Assembly: GCF_040869035.1 (NCBI RefSeq)
Contig: NZ_CP162101.1
Span: 744,001-808,000 of the forward strand
DNA length: 64,000 nucleotides
DNA from: Vibrio sp. NTOU-M3
GTDB taxonomy: Bacteria > Pseudomonadota > Gammaproteobacteria > Enterobacterales > Vibrionaceae
Reading direction: 5' to 3'
The translations under genes and the position numbers were made by a program. Positions 54,850 to 63,995 of this stretch are shown piece after piece (the first letter of the stretch is position 1; every line of letters starts with the position of its first letter). The notes beneath the pieces were generated by a model, which was not told where the DNA came from, ran no database searches, and saw nothing but the letters and a program-made list of their open reading frames with translations.

Positions 54850-55557
54850 TTATTCGGAAGGTGCGCCTAGCGCTTTAATGCTGCTATTAAATTGGGGCAG
54901 CGCTTCAATAAAGCGATTGATCACTTGTTGGGCAATGGCTTCTTTAACCGGTGGCTCATTGATATAAGTATCGACTTCGGTGCGAATGTGACCGCCATTC
55001 AAGGCATCGCGTTCTCGTTGGTTTACGATGGCATTCACCGCTTGTGTAAAGGCAAACCCATCCGTTTTGCTGTAGATTCGGTGCTGACAACCAACATTAC
55101 CTGAGTCAGGGTAGCGTGGTGCTGCGTAAGACACCATGTAGGGCTGAGTATTCGGATCATTGCCAATCAGCTCTTCACAAGAGAACAAGACAAAGTCAGT
55201 CGAGCGGTACTTATCCATAATGTGGTTACAAATTGGTAAATCCGATTCGATGGCTAGGTTGTAGTCACAGAAAAAGACATCCACACCAGGAATTAAGCTT
55301 GAGACCATAGTATTGAAGGCATTTTGAACCCCGTCAGGCAGCTCATCTGATTCTGGCAGTTGTGGGTATTGCTGTGATTTGACGGTATAGGCTTGTCGCC
55401 AACGAGCCAGTAATTCTTTTCCTGTATCTCCATCTCGATGTTTGTAGGCAATTTTGTAGCCGCTATCAAAAAAGTCTTCCACGTCGGGTTGATCGGTTAG
55501 AAAAGCAAACATGCGGCCATCGGCAGCCTCACATAAACGAAAAAGTAGTTGTCTCAT
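54850..55557 (-). CDS. Hypothetical protein with a receiver-like segment
   Basis: ATG 55557 behind GGAG gives 235 residues; the longer frame to 55605 has no ribosome binding site. GVDVFFCDYNLAIESDLPIC followed by TDFVLFSCEEL has the pattern of a response-regulator receiver strand with an Asp and a downstream Ser, so a degenerate receiver or similar Rossmann-like fold is possible. No DNA-binding domain follows. Confidence 0.62.
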   Translation of the reverse strand: MRQLLFRLCEAADGRMFAFLTDQPDVEDFFDSGYKIAYKHRDGDTGKELLARWRQAYTVKSQQYPQLPESDELPDGVQNAFNTMVSSLIPGVDVFFCDYNLAIESDLPICNHIMDKYRSTDFVLFSCEELIGNDPNTQPYMVSYAAPRYPDSGNVGCQHRIYSKTDGFAFTQAVNAIVNQRERDALNGGHIRTEVDTYINEPPVKEAIAQQVINRFIEALPQFNSSIKALGAPSE

Positions 55558-55644
55558 GATTATCTCCTGTTGAGTAGTCACCCAGCAGAGTAAAGCGTTA
55601 ACCATGATGTTACTTGGCGAAATGCTCCAGTATATAAGGGGAAT

Positions 55645-56397
55645 TTATGATGATTTGGCGCGTAGACAAGGGCGAACACCAGTGAGCCGACGCAAGTTAG
55701 GGGAGAGCTGTTTTGGTGTGTTATTCGTGACTGCTTTCATTTTTTTGGGAGGCGGGTGAATCGATGATATTTGCGTGTCTTCGGCCTCGTTCGATACCGT
55801 TTTCAGGGGGATAAATTGCCATGTGTAATGATAGTCAGTATCGGGGTTTATCTGCCCGCTATTTTGATAGTAAAGTGAGTACACACTTTGCCTTTTGATT
55901 TTGTTGAACAGTGCATGGTCTACCGTGAGAGTTTCCGCCTTTGATGTTTGTGGTGATATTGAGTCGGGCAATGGTGTCGTGTAATTCTTCTCTGTTTGGT
56001 GATGAGGTAGCGCTTCGCTTAGCTTGTGCGAGATTGCTCTTTTCTGGGCGTTTTTTTCTGTTGGTAACGTGGTTTGATTTGCCTTATCAGGCTGAGAGAT
56101 AAAAGATTCTTTTGGCAGAGCATTCATGCATCGAGCCATATCGGCGATGTAGTTTTGATATGGGTTAAAATCAGCAGCGAAATGGCTGACGGGTGCTGAT
56201 GATTGAGTGGGTATTGATGCCACTTCATGTTGCTCCGATGCTGGAGAAAGAGTGGTGTTGTCTTTCGGAGTGTTCATGGTTGTGTCACATTGTTTTTTCG
56301 ATAAATTAACCGTTTTTTTCTGTTGCGAGGGCTTACGGTATCGCGGCTTAATTCGATAACCATAAGGGACCCAGATAATACGTCGTGTTACTTTCAT
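55645..56397 (-). CDS. Hypothetical low-complexity protein
   Basis: The 250-residue product has a basic N-terminus (MKVTRRIIWVPYGYRIKPRY), then a long Ser/Thr/Pro/Gln/Lys-rich, probably disordered region with only short ordered stretches (DHALFNKIKRQSVYSLYYQN). No known domain. It may be a linker or adaptor of the cluster. Confidence 0.55.
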   Translation of the reverse strand: MKVTRRIIWVPYGYRIKPRYRKPSQQKKTVNLSKKQCDTTMNTPKDNTTLSPASEQHEVASIPTQSSAPVSHFAADFNPYQNYIADMARCMNALPKESFISQPDKANQTTLPTEKNAQKRAISHKLSEALPHHQTEKNYTTPLPDSISPQTSKAETLTVDHALFNKIKRQSVYSLYYQNSGQINPDTDYHYTWQFIPLKTVSNEAEDTQISSIHPPPKKMKAVTNNTPKQLSPNLRRLTGVRPCLRAKSS

Positions 56398-56445
56398 CTA
56401 CCCCTCCTCAGAATTAAGGTGGCGCTAACGCTCACCTTTATCGTT

Positions 56446-56742
56446 TTAAATTAATGAACTTTTCATCAGTGCAAAGGCTTTATTGACCACTTTTTGCACG
56501 TCCGCTTTCGCTGCAATTTGCCAGGTAAGCATTTCTGCTTCCACAAGCTGTTTTTCGCGCTCCATTTCTGTTTCGAACTCTGTGTCATTGAGTTCTCCAT
56601 TTTGTTTTGCAAGCATTAATTCTTCGAGGCTGATTTGCTGCTCAACCGTGGTTTTTAGTGCGCCTGCTAATAAGTTTTTTGTCGGACTGTCCTCTATTTG
56701 TTCGGTGATTTGGTTAAGGACGGTTTCTATGTTTTGGTTCAT
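56446..56742 (-). CDS. Small acidic helical protein
   Basis: The 98-residue protein is almost wholly helical and Glu/Gln-rich (VEQQISLEELMLAKQNGELN), resembling small coiled-coil adaptor proteins. The 4-nt overlap with the lipoprotein gene upstream suggests a shared function. Confidence 0.65.
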   Translation of the reverse strand: MNQNIETVLNQITEQIEDSPTKNLLAGALKTTVEQQISLEELMLAKQNGELNDTEFETEMEREKQLVEAEMLTWQIAAKADVQKVVNKAFALMKSSLI

Positions 56743-57179
56743 AACATCTCCTGATTGGTTGGTTTAGCCATTTCACCTGCAATTAACGCATCAATAAGCC
56801 GTCTATATTGTTTGATTCGTCGCTTGATGATGAAATCGGACATGGTGTTATCCTGCTGATGTCTGCTCATATCTTGTTGCCAAAAATTGAGCAGAATGGT
56901 GGCTTGCTTAGCTGTTTCGTCATTGTGTGGTCGAAAGTGTTGTCGTCGCTTAAAACTGTTAAGTGACACTTGAACCCTGAGATAGCGAAGGGCATAGCGC
57001 TCAAATTGCCGATTGGCTTTTTCCACCATCAACATTTCCTGAAAAATGAGCTCAATGCGCTGGTCGATTTGTGTAATGGTTTCCATTGTTCCTTTGTCGT
57101 AATGGGCGACTAACTGAAGCGAACAGCCGTTAATCAATAAGGTGCAACAGAGTAACCAGATGACCCGGATGTTGTTCAT
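56739..57179 (-). CDS. Small lipoprotein
   Basis: The 146-residue protein starts MNNIRVIWLLCCTLLINGC, a lipoprotein signal with lipobox INGC, and continues as a basic helical domain (QFERYALRYLRVQVSL, IIKRRIKQYRRLIDAL). Probably anchored in a cell-envelope membrane. Overlaps the small helical gene by 4 nt. Confidence 0.75.
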   Translation of the reverse strand: MNNIRVIWLLCCTLLINGCSLQLVAHYDKGTMETITQIDQRIELIFQEMLMVEKANRQFERYALRYLRVQVSLNSFKRRQHFRPHNDETAKQATILLNFWQQDMSRHQQDNTMSDFIIKRRIKQYRRLIDALIAGEMAKPTNQEML

Positions 57180-57268
57180 GTTGACTCCTAAGTTAAGTTG
57201 AGCGGGCCTGTTTATGATGACGAATTCATTGAGGGGTTGGCTCTGACTAACGGGCGGAAATATGGGGC

Positions 57269-57363
57269 TATTTGCTTAGAATGACTAGGCGTCACATCTT
57301 GCGTCGCGATTAAAAGGCATATGATTCGAACAAAATTTAACCGCGGAAGATCAGCAGACCTTA
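57269..57363. repeat. MITE-like element, one-ended fragment
   Basis: 95 bp match the reverse complement of the left end of the 37163 copy, including TATTTGCTTAGAATGACTAG. The terminus here is GACCTTA instead of GACCCTA; its TTA is the stop codon of the reverse-strand gene that follows. Confidence 0.75.
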
Positions 57364-58302
57364 ATCAGGTACGCGACTTGTTGAAGTGGTAGAGTGCGAC
57401 TGCTGACGCACCTGATCAATCAACCGGTCCAGTAACGTGAATAGTACTTCGATGCTGTAGCCTGCTAAAAAGGCTAGCGCCATTGGGGAGAGAGTCATTT
57501 CACCCATTTCCGGTTTCAATACCCAGCCAATGATCATGCCTGCTAAGCAACCTAAAGTAAGCCTGAGTCGGTACCCTATTTCTCGGCTTGCTGTGTAGGT
57601 TAAGCTCCGGACTTGAAGCAAAAGTGAGCGAAGTACAAAAATAAATGCCCCCAATAAGCCATAGAGTAAAGGCAGAATATAACTTTGCAGCATCTGTAAA
57701 ACGGAGTGGGCCGCAATTATATTGGCAGAGTAAATAACGTTTGGTTCATCAAGGTCTGTACCATCGAGCGACAACGTTTGTCCGATCAACCAAATCTGAT
57801 TCCAGCGTTTAAGCAACTCATAATTTGCTTGTTGGTTGGCGTTCTGCTGCAATGAAGCCTCAATGTCGGTTTGAGTGTATTGCGCCAAAGATTGAGTGAG
57901 AGCAAAACCGAACAGGTAATACATTTGTACACACAGTAAACAAAGAAGTGTCACGACAGTATAGCGTCGGTACCAAACTATGACTTTCGAAGCACCTGAA
58001 GCCACCTTATTGCCACGATGGTATTTCATATCAACAGCTTGAATGCTTTCCAATGTGACTGGGTAGATCTGTTTCGCAAGCTTGTCGTAACTTTGTAAGA
58101 GTTGAGTTTCCTCTTCAGCAGTCCATTGGCGAGTGCCAAGTTTACTTTTCGCTTGCTGAATACCTGACGCGATCTGAGGTTCAATGGTTAACTCCCCATG
58201 GCGAGCGACGTAATGAAGCATTAAATACCCCTCTTCGATCAAGGTTGCGATACCTTTCTCACTTAGGTTTGGTACTAATTTTTGCGGTGTATGCTCTACC
58301 AT
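57361..58302 (-). CDS. Inner-membrane protein of unknown family
   Basis: 313 residues: a soluble N-terminal helical part (~1-105), a membrane span (~112-135, YTVVTLLCLLCVQMYYLFGF), a loop, then three spans (~205-226, 250-265, 272-295) and a charged tail. The stop codon (TAA) comes from the MITE-like terminus, so a few C-terminal residues may be new. Possibly holin-like in the cluster; that is inference. Confidence 0.65.
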   Translation of the reverse strand: MVEHTPQKLVPNLSEKGIATLIEEGYLMLHYVARHGELTIEPQIASGIQQAKSKLGTRQWTAEEETQLLQSYDKLAKQIYPVTLESIQAVDMKYHRGNKVASGASKVIVWYRRYTVVTLLCLLCVQMYYLFGFALTQSLAQYTQTDIEASLQQNANQQANYELLKRWNQIWLIGQTLSLDGTDLDEPNVIYSANIIAAHSVLQMLQSYILPLLYGLLGAFIFVLRSLLLQVRSLTYTASREIGYRLRLTLGCLAGMIIGWVLKPEMGEMTLSPMALAFLAGYSIEVLFTLLDRLIDQVRQQSHSTTSTSRVPD

Positions 58303-58342
58303 GGGGATGTCCAGAAATCAGATTTGATTAGGTCAAAAGACC

Positions 58343-59119
58343 CTAGTAGTGATAGACGCTGACTTCTCGGGTTTGATAATCGAGTAGTTTGGCTCCGCCT
58401 CCTTGGTTGTTCCAGATAGCGCTAGGGCTATTAAAACTGTATTCACCATCAGACAAATCTGCTTTATTGGTGTAGATCCTCAGTGAGCTTTCTGGCTTGA
58501 GAATACTCAATTCAGGGAAGGTGAAAGAGGTCTCATTTTTAGTCGCTTCAACGCGCCATTGGCTTAGATCAATGAAGTTGGCAGAGGTGTTTGAGATCTC
58601 GATATATTCATCGCCTTCGGTATGTTTTTGCTCACCATCAAAATGAATATGGCTGATGACAATGTCGTGATAGGCACCACTGCCATAGGCCCAAGCACTG
58701 ACCTTTTGCCCATGATGATCGAACAAGGTCGCGAGATCGCCACGATTGTTCCAGATAGGGTGGTTGGAATTGAAACTGTGTTCGTTGCTTCCTGCGGTAT
58801 CGACGACAATCGATTGATAAGGTTCAAGCGTACTGCCTTCAGGGAAAATGTACACTTGATCAGGCGAGCCGGCTTGAATGCGCCAGTTCGAAATATCGAT
58901 GCTCAATCCACCACGGTTGAATAGGGTAATATTCTCATCGAGTTGGTTCGATTGGCCCCGAAAACAGACATACTGAATATCGATTTGATCGCGTATTTGC
59001 AGTAGGTTCAGGCTACGCCATATTTGGTCTAGCTCCTGTGTATTAGGCGGTGTTTCACTGGCGATTAATTCCATATGAGCCAGCAGCTGTTGGTGTACCT
59101 GACGTTGGGTATATGACAT
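58343..59119 (-). CDS. Protein with two lamin-tail domains (LTD)
   Basis: 258 residues with two copies of the LTD pattern: residues ~45-140 (ITLFNRGGLSIDISNWRI, YIFPEGSTLEPYQSIVV, FNSNHPIWNNRGDLATL) and ~150-250 (YIEISNTSANFIDLSQWRV, FTFPELSILKPESSLRIY, FNSPSAIWNNQGGGAKL). LTD domains occur on secreted or surface nucleases and hydrolases; here there is no enzyme domain or signal peptide. AAGGA precedes the start. Confidence 0.8.
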   Translation of the reverse strand: MSYTQRQVHQQLLAHMELIASETPPNTQELDQIWRSLNLLQIRDQIDIQYVCFRGQSNQLDENITLFNRGGLSIDISNWRIQAGSPDQVYIFPEGSTLEPYQSIVVDTAGSNEHSFNSNHPIWNNRGDLATLFDHHGQKVSAWAYGSGAYHDIVISHIHFDGEQKHTEGDEYIEISNTSANFIDLSQWRVEATKNETSFTFPELSILKPESSLRIYTNKADLSDGEYSFNSPSAIWNNQGGGAKLLDYQTREVSVYHY

Positions 59120-59142
59120 GATGAAATCCTTATTTGATTAAA

Positions 59143-60030
59143 CTATGCGCAGTGCTTGTCATACGCAGATTGCAGTTTTTCGTCGTAGTGGTTTTCGGCA
59201 TAGGCTGGGCCATTGTAATAACGAGCAAACGAAGGCCAGTCGAGAGTTTGGATGGCTTGCGTAAGTTTGCTGTTTGATTTGATGAAGTTAACAAAGGCCA
59301 TTAAATGATGTCGTTCTGCCAAAAACATGTCGCGAACATAACTTTCGACGTCATCATATCCAGAGGCTTGGTGGTTAAATCCCATTATCTGGTAGCGCCC
59401 GTAAGAGGCGGATTTGAGTGCGGCCGTGCGATCAAGCTGCATCGCTTTTTGTAGGCGCTCATATTCTTTTTCTCCGCCTACATACAGTGAGCGATCCCAC
59501 TTACGCGAGGAGATATCGGGATGTGATTCGTCAAAGCGATGCTGGCTGTATTTAGAGAACTGATGAGCTTCAAATAAGATTGCAGGGGCGCCATTATTAA
59601 AGAAACCACTACCCGCAGATTCCACTTCAGAGACAGCTTTTACAGCGGCAACATCACAACTTAACGCTTCAGCAGCTTGTTCAAAATCTTGTTCACTTAA
59701 CCCTTTGAGCGGTTCGGGTTTAGGTAAAAACAGGCTGAATACAGGCGAAGCATCTGCTGATAATGCTGAGTCAAGGGCCTGATGACTTTTACCACCTTTA
59801 TCAATACGACAGTCGGGGTGTATAAAGCCGAGCAAATGACGTTGGAACAAGCCAATGGCCTGACAAGTCGGTGATTGCTCATTGTCGTCACCAATTTGGC
59901 CGTCTTCAGTCAGTGGTGACGACAAGCTGATCTTGTCGCCGAGCTGGTTTAATGTTTTTTGAATGACGAGTACGTCGTCAGTAAGGTTTTCACCCCCATG
60001 ACCGACGGATGAGGAAAGGTGGATTTGCAT
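59143..60030 (-). CDS. N-acetylmuramidase (DUF3380) with peptidoglycan-binding N-terminus
   Basis: ATG 60030 behind GGAG gives 295 residues; the longer frame to 60090 adds an unlikely 20. Residues ~15-90 resemble a peptidoglycan-binding domain (DVLVIQKTLNQLGDKI, ICQAIGLFQRH-like text). From ~115 follows the muramidase domain with putative catalytic Glu in SEVESAGSGFF, LFEAHQFSKYS, SYGRYQIMGFNHQ and WPSFARYYNGPAY. No signal peptide, so export would need a holin or a secretion machine. First gene of the cluster. Confidence 0.85.
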   Translation of the reverse strand: MQIHLSSSVGHGGENLTDDVLVIQKTLNQLGDKISLSSPLTEDGQIGDDNEQSPTCQAIGLFQRHLLGFIHPDCRIDKGGKSHQALDSALSADASPVFSLFLPKPEPLKGLSEQDFEQAAEALSCDVAAVKAVSEVESAGSGFFNNGAPAILFEAHQFSKYSQHRFDESHPDISSRKWDRSLYVGGEKEYERLQKAMQLDRTAALKSASYGRYQIMGFNHQASGYDDVESYVRDMFLAERHHLMAFVNFIKSNSKLTQAIQTLDWPSFARYYNGPAYAENHYDEKLQSAYDKHCA

Positions 60031-60218
60031 GATAAAACTCCGGTTATCTGTCTCAAAATAGGGTCGCGCTAAGGGCACTTCGAGAGGCATGTTGAACGAG
60101 CCTGTCTTGTGGAAGTGCCGTAGGTATATGCTAGTGAGAAGGTGGTGAAATTAATCGGTGCGAATCACGGTAAGCTCTGTCAAATCGCTCAGGATATAAG
60201 GGAAGTTGGGAATAGACA

Positions 60219-60245
60219 CAAAAAAAGAGAGACAAAACATAGGGG
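60219..60245. repeat. 27-bp direct repeat, copy 1
   Basis: C, A7, then GAGAGACAAAACATAGGGG; an exact copy lies at 61228-61254. Copy 1 lacks the pairing half of the hairpin. Confidence 0.85.
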
Positions 60246-60379
60246 ATGAAATGAGTTAGTGATGAAATAGCTTATTTGGCTTGATCCAGGTGAGTCGATG
60301 GTTAGTTCTCAAGAAAAGGCCTTGCATTCGTGAGAAGGCAGGCCTTTAAATATTTGTCAGTATTACATAGTACTAAGTA

Positions 60380-60928
60380 TTAATTTTGGTTGAGACATTT
60401 TTCTTTCTCATCAATATTTGCAACACAAATATTAACGTTATATCCACTACCTGCTATATAAGATTCGACATGGACATATTTATTTGATATTTCATGGTCT
60501 GTCTTATATGGAATAGTATTTGAATATACCGCATGTTCATGTATTGCATCAAAATCAAAATCAATACTATTGGGAGCTGTATTAATATAAGTAAGCTCAG
60601 AAAAATCTTTGTATCCTTTCATCGTAGAGACTGAATACTTGTTTGATTCTATATTCAACGTAATAACGCTTGCCATCCACGGGGAACCAGATGCAGTAAA
60701 GACGGACTGATGATCTGTTAATACTGGAGTAGTCGGTATTCTATTTGTTGTCTCTGATGTAAAGCTTGTAAGTTCAACCGGAGCATTACTAAGGTTTTTT
60801 ACTGTATAGACCACCTCTCCTGATGCAGGAATAGGAATTGGTGGTAATTCCGGAATACCACGAGCTAAGACATTAGAGGAAATTAATAACATTGCGAGTG
60901 GAAACAGAGTTTTTTGTTTATCTTTCAT
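60380..60928 (-). CDS. Secreted protein of unknown family, low GC
   Basis: 182 residues with signal peptide (KTLFPLAMLLISSNVLARG), then a beta-rich body (VVYTVKNLSNAPVELTSFTS, YVHVESYIAGSGYNVNIC) with two Cys near the end that could form a disulfide. GC is visibly lower than in the neighbouring genes, and the gene lies between two 27-bp direct repeats, both pointing to recent acquisition. No family recognised. Confidence 0.65.
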   Translation of the reverse strand: MKDKQKTLFPLAMLLISSNVLARGIPELPPIPIPASGEVVYTVKNLSNAPVELTSFTSETTNRIPTTPVLTDHQSVFTASGSPWMASVITLNIESNKYSVSTMKGYKDFSELTYINTAPNSIDFDFDAIHEHAVYSNTIPYKTDHEISNKYVHVESYIAGSGYNVNICVANIDEKEKCLNQN

Positions 60929-61227
60929 TTTATTATCCTTTTGTTTACCTAATTAAATTTAGGCATTAGTTAAGATAATAATTTTTTCCTACAACGAAAT
61001 ACTGTAATTAAATTTATTAATACTAGAACCTAAAATTTAAATTTATATGCAATTGTTTTTAGGTTCATGATCTAGAAATTTGATTTTTTTACTTTAATTA
61101 TTTATTTTATTCTTTGATTATAATTTAGACATTATATCAGCCTGTTATTAATAGTTATTTTGAAACCAAATTTATTAATAATAGGAGCTGGAATTTTTCT
61201 ATTAAATTCTAGACCACAGATGACAAA
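60929..61227. other. Very AT-rich upstream region of the acquired gene
   Basis: About 300 nt of strongly AT-rich sequence with no frame having a ribosome binding site; part of the segment between the direct repeats. Confidence 0.5.
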
Positions 61228-61254
61228 CAAAAAAAGAGAGACAAAACATAGGGG
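61228..61254. repeat. 27-bp direct repeat, copy 2
   Basis: Exact copy of 60219-60245, overlapping the 5-prime arm of the nanE terminator hairpin. Confidence 0.85.
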
Positions 61255-61269
61255 GCGTTTTGTCTCTCT
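61235..61269 (-). terminator. Terminator of nanE
   Basis: AGAGAGACAAAAC pairs exactly with GTTTTGTCTCTCT around a 9-nt loop and an A-run at 61229-61235 gives the U-tract on the reverse strand. Confidence 0.85.
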
Positions 61270-61295
61270 GGCAGCGCACGAAGGTGCGAAACTAA

Positions 61296-61979
61296 TTAGT
61301 TTTTTGTTGTGGCGTCGATAAACCAGCGAGTGGCAACTTCTAAACGAGTCAGTGCGGAACCGACAGTCACACACAGAGCACCACAGTCGATGGCTTCTTT
61401 GCACAGCTGTGGTGTATTAAATCGTCCCTCTGCCATGGTGTTGAAACCAAGATTGACAAAGGCTTTGAGCAATGAGAAGTCGGGTTCAATTGGAGTCTCG
61501 GCACTGGTATAACCGGACAGTGTTGTTCCAATCAACTCAATACCATGGTGGTTAGCCCAAATACCATCTTCTAAGGTGGCGCAGTCTGCCATGCCAATGC
61601 ATCGAGAGTTTTTGATTACGTGAGCGATAGCATTGCGTTCTTCTGGCCGAACTCTGTCTGTTGCGTCGAAGGCAATGATGGTAGCACCTGCCTCTTCAAG
61701 TGCTTGGACATCTTTGACATAAGGAGTGATCCTGACGGGGCTGTCTTCTAGGTCGCGTTTTACAATACCGATAACGGGAATACGTACTGCTTGGCACACT
61801 TTGGTTACGCGTTCTATACCTTCTATACGTAGAGCAGGTGCTCCTGCATTTTCTGCCGCTTTTGCCATAGCGACGATGATGTTGTCATCATCAAGCGGGC
61901 TTCCTACCACAGGTTGTATGGAAACGACGATGTTATTTGCCAACTGTTTTTTGAGCTCAGAAAGATCCCACTTTTTCAT
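61296..61979 (-). CDS. nanE: N-acetylmannosamine-6-phosphate 2-epimerase
   Basis: The 227-residue TIM-barrel protein has NanE signatures: [48 protein letters not shown] and [14 protein letters not shown]. It converts ManNAc-6-phosphate to GlcNAc-6-phosphate. It is divergent from a PTS EIICB gene rather than being in a nanKE operon, which suggests PTS-delivered ManNAc as the source. Confidence 0.92.
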   Translation of the reverse strand: MKKWDLSELKKQLANNIVVSIQPVVGSPLDDDNIIVAMAKAAENAGAPALRIEGIERVTKVCQAVRIPVIGIVKRDLEDSPVRITPYVKDVQALEEAGATIIAFDATDRVRPEERNAIAHVIKNSRCIGMADCATLEDGIWANHHGIELIGTTLSGYTSAETPIEPDFSLLKAFVNLGFNTMAEGRFNTPQLCKEAIDCGALCVTVGSALTRLEVATRWFIDATTKN

Positions 61980-62215
61980 GTTTCGCCTCTATACGCTATA
62001 CACGTTATTAGATGTTTTTATCTCTGAGGCTAGTTATACATATAAAAATTAACTTCATCTATTTTGAAAATAATTTTTTAGTCATTGATCACAGATTTTC
62101 TCCATTTGGTTTGAAGGAAATTTTTATTTGTGGTGATAATTAAATCAACAAAGGGACGTATTCATCTGTGAATGCAAATTAACACTATAAAAAACATAAG
62201 GTTATAGGGGGATAC

Positions 62216-63823
62216 ATGAACGGTATCTTTTCTGTGTTACAAAAAATTGGGCGTGCGTTTATGTTGCCAATCGCCGTCCTTCCAATGGCTGGTATTTTGC
62301 TCGGTGTAGGCGGAGCTTTTACCAGTGGACCATTAATTGAGACGTACAATCTCACCTTCCTTGCTCCGGGGACTCTCGCTAATCAATTTTTAATTCTCTG
62401 TTTTAAAGCGGGTCTGTTTGTTTTCTTGAACTTGCCGTTGCTGTTTGCCGTCGGGGTGGCGATTGGTATGGCAAACCAAAATAAAGAAACCGCAGCACTT
62501 TCGGCAGTACTGGGCTTTTTGCTGTTTCATACCGTGATTGGCGCAGTGTTGGGCTTTCAAGGACTTACGCCAGATACAACAACAGTAGAGGCGTTGATTG
62601 CTGCGGGCGCGCAAGCCGATGAAGCGGTTGGTTTAGCTTCCTTATACACCAAAGAATTGGGTATCTTTACCCTGCAAACTGGGGTATTTGGTGGTATCGC
62701 TTGTGGTTTGTTGTCTGCATTTGTGACCAACCGTTATTCCAATGTTCAGCTTCCTGACTACTTAGCATTCTTTAGTGGTAACCGCCTAGTTCCTGTAATG
62801 ACGATGCTATTCTTCATCCCACTGGCGTTTGCATTTCCATTCTTCTGGCCACCGGTATTCAAATCGATTGTATTTGCAGGTGAAGCTTTCTCTGCAATGG
62901 GCTACATCGGTACGTTTTTCTACGGCTCTTTGATGCGCTTGCTGAACGTTTTCGGTCTGCACCATGCGATTTATCCGCTATTCTGGTACACCGAGTTGGG
63001 TGGTGTTCAGGAAGTGGCAGGTCAAATGGTGTCTGGTGGACAAAAAATCTTCTTTGCTCAACTGGCGGATCCAACCACAACACACTTTAGTTCTGAAGCA
63101 ACGCGTACCATGACGGGTGGCTTCTTACCTATGATGTTTGGTTTACCAGCGGCAGCATTGGCGATGTATCGTTGTGCGGATGACAAGAACAAGGCGAAAG
63201 TGAAAGGGATTTTATTCTCGGCAGCATTGACCTCTTTCTTAACTGGGATCACGGAACCGCTAGAGTTTACCTTCCTATTTGTTGCTCCTGTCTTGTACGC
63301 GATTCATGCAGTCCTTGAAGGCGTTGCCTATATGCTGATGCATATGTTGGATGTGGCAGTTGGGATCACGTTCTCACGCGGTATTATCGACTTTACATTC
63401 TTCGGTTTACTGCAAGGAACTGCGAAAACGTCGTATCAATGGATTCTGATTCTAGGTCCTGTTTATGCAGTGGTGTACTACTTCGTATTCAGCTTTATGA
63501 TCCGCAAGTTTAACTACTCAACACCGGGTCGTAATGACGCTGAAAGCAAACTGTACACACGTAAGGATTACGACGGAAAAGAAAATCCATTAATCGATGA
63601 GATTGTGCAGAACTTAGGTGGTAAAGAGAACATCGCTTCGATTGATGCCTGCATTACTCGCCTAAGAATTACCGTAGTTGATGAGGCAAAACCAGCAGCA
63701 GATGACGTTTGGAAGTCACTGGGTGCCAAAGGCGTGATTCGCTCTGGTACGGGTATTCAGCTTATCTACGGTACACAAGCTGAAATTTACAAAAACCAGA
63801 TTATAGAAAAATATCAATTGTAG
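62216..63823 (+). CDS. PTS EIICB permease, glucose/GlcNAc family, probable ManNAc
   Basis: 535 residues: EIIC with LQKIGRAFMLPIAVLPMAGI, LLNVFGLHHAIYPLFWYTEL and SFLTGITEPLEFTF, then an EIIB domain with phosphorylatable Cys479 in DACITRLRIT. It lacks EIIA and probably uses Crr. Divergent promoter shared with nanE implies delivery of ManNAc-6-phosphate; the sugar is inferred from that neighbour. It also resembles MalX-type EIICB in length. Confidence 0.85.
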   Translation: MNGIFSVLQKIGRAFMLPIAVLPMAGILLGVGGAFTSGPLIETYNLTFLAPGTLANQFLILCFKAGLFVFLNLPLLFAVGVAIGMANQNKETAALSAVLGFLLFHTVIGAVLGFQGLTPDTTTVEALIAAGAQADEAVGLASLYTKELGIFTLQTGVFGGIACGLLSAFVTNRYSNVQLPDYLAFFSGNRLVPVMTMLFFIPLAFAFPFFWPPVFKSIVFAGEAFSAMGYIGTFFYGSLMRLLNVFGLHHAIYPLFWYTELGGVQEVAGQMVSGGQKIFFAQLADPTTTHFSSEATRTMTGGFLPMMFGLPAAALAMYRCADDKNKAKVKGILFSAALTSFLTGITEPLEFTFLFVAPVLYAIHAVLEGVAYMLMHMLDVAVGITFSRGIIDFTFFGLLQGTAKTSYQWILILGPVYAVVYYFVFSFMIRKFNYSTPGRNDAESKLYTRKDYDGKENPLIDEIVQNLGGKENIASIDACITRLRITVVDEAKPAADDVWKSLGAKGVIRSGTGIQLIYGTQAEIYKNQIIEKYQL

Positions 63824-63851
63824 TTAGGGTACTTGTATCACTCTTCTGTTT

Positions 63852-63874
63852 GGGGCCTGTCCGGCCCCTTTTTT
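63852..63874 (+). terminator. Terminator of the PTS gene
   Basis: GGGGCC pairs with GGCCCC around TGTCC and is followed by T6. Confidence 0.88.
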
Positions 63875-63885
63875 ACATTGTAAAT

Positions 63886-63995
63886 TAGGGTCTGTTGATC
63901 TTTCACGGTTAAATTTCGTTCGAATTTAAGCTCTGACTTGTATAAAGAGCCCACAAATGGATGCAAAAATCATCTCGAAAGATCCACAGACCCTA
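63886..63995. repeat. MITE-like element, internally deleted copy (110 bp)
   Basis: It has the left end (TAGGGTCTGTTGATCTTTC...) and the right end (CATCTCGAAAGATCCACAGA then CCCTA) of the 37163 copy joined after loss of about 160 bp of interior. Confidence 0.82.

Noticed and set aside
53288..60030. Prophage, T6SS or contractile injection system
   Set aside because: A muramidase alone is not enough; no sheath, tube, baseplate, VgrG, ClpV, capsid, terminase or integrase gene is present.
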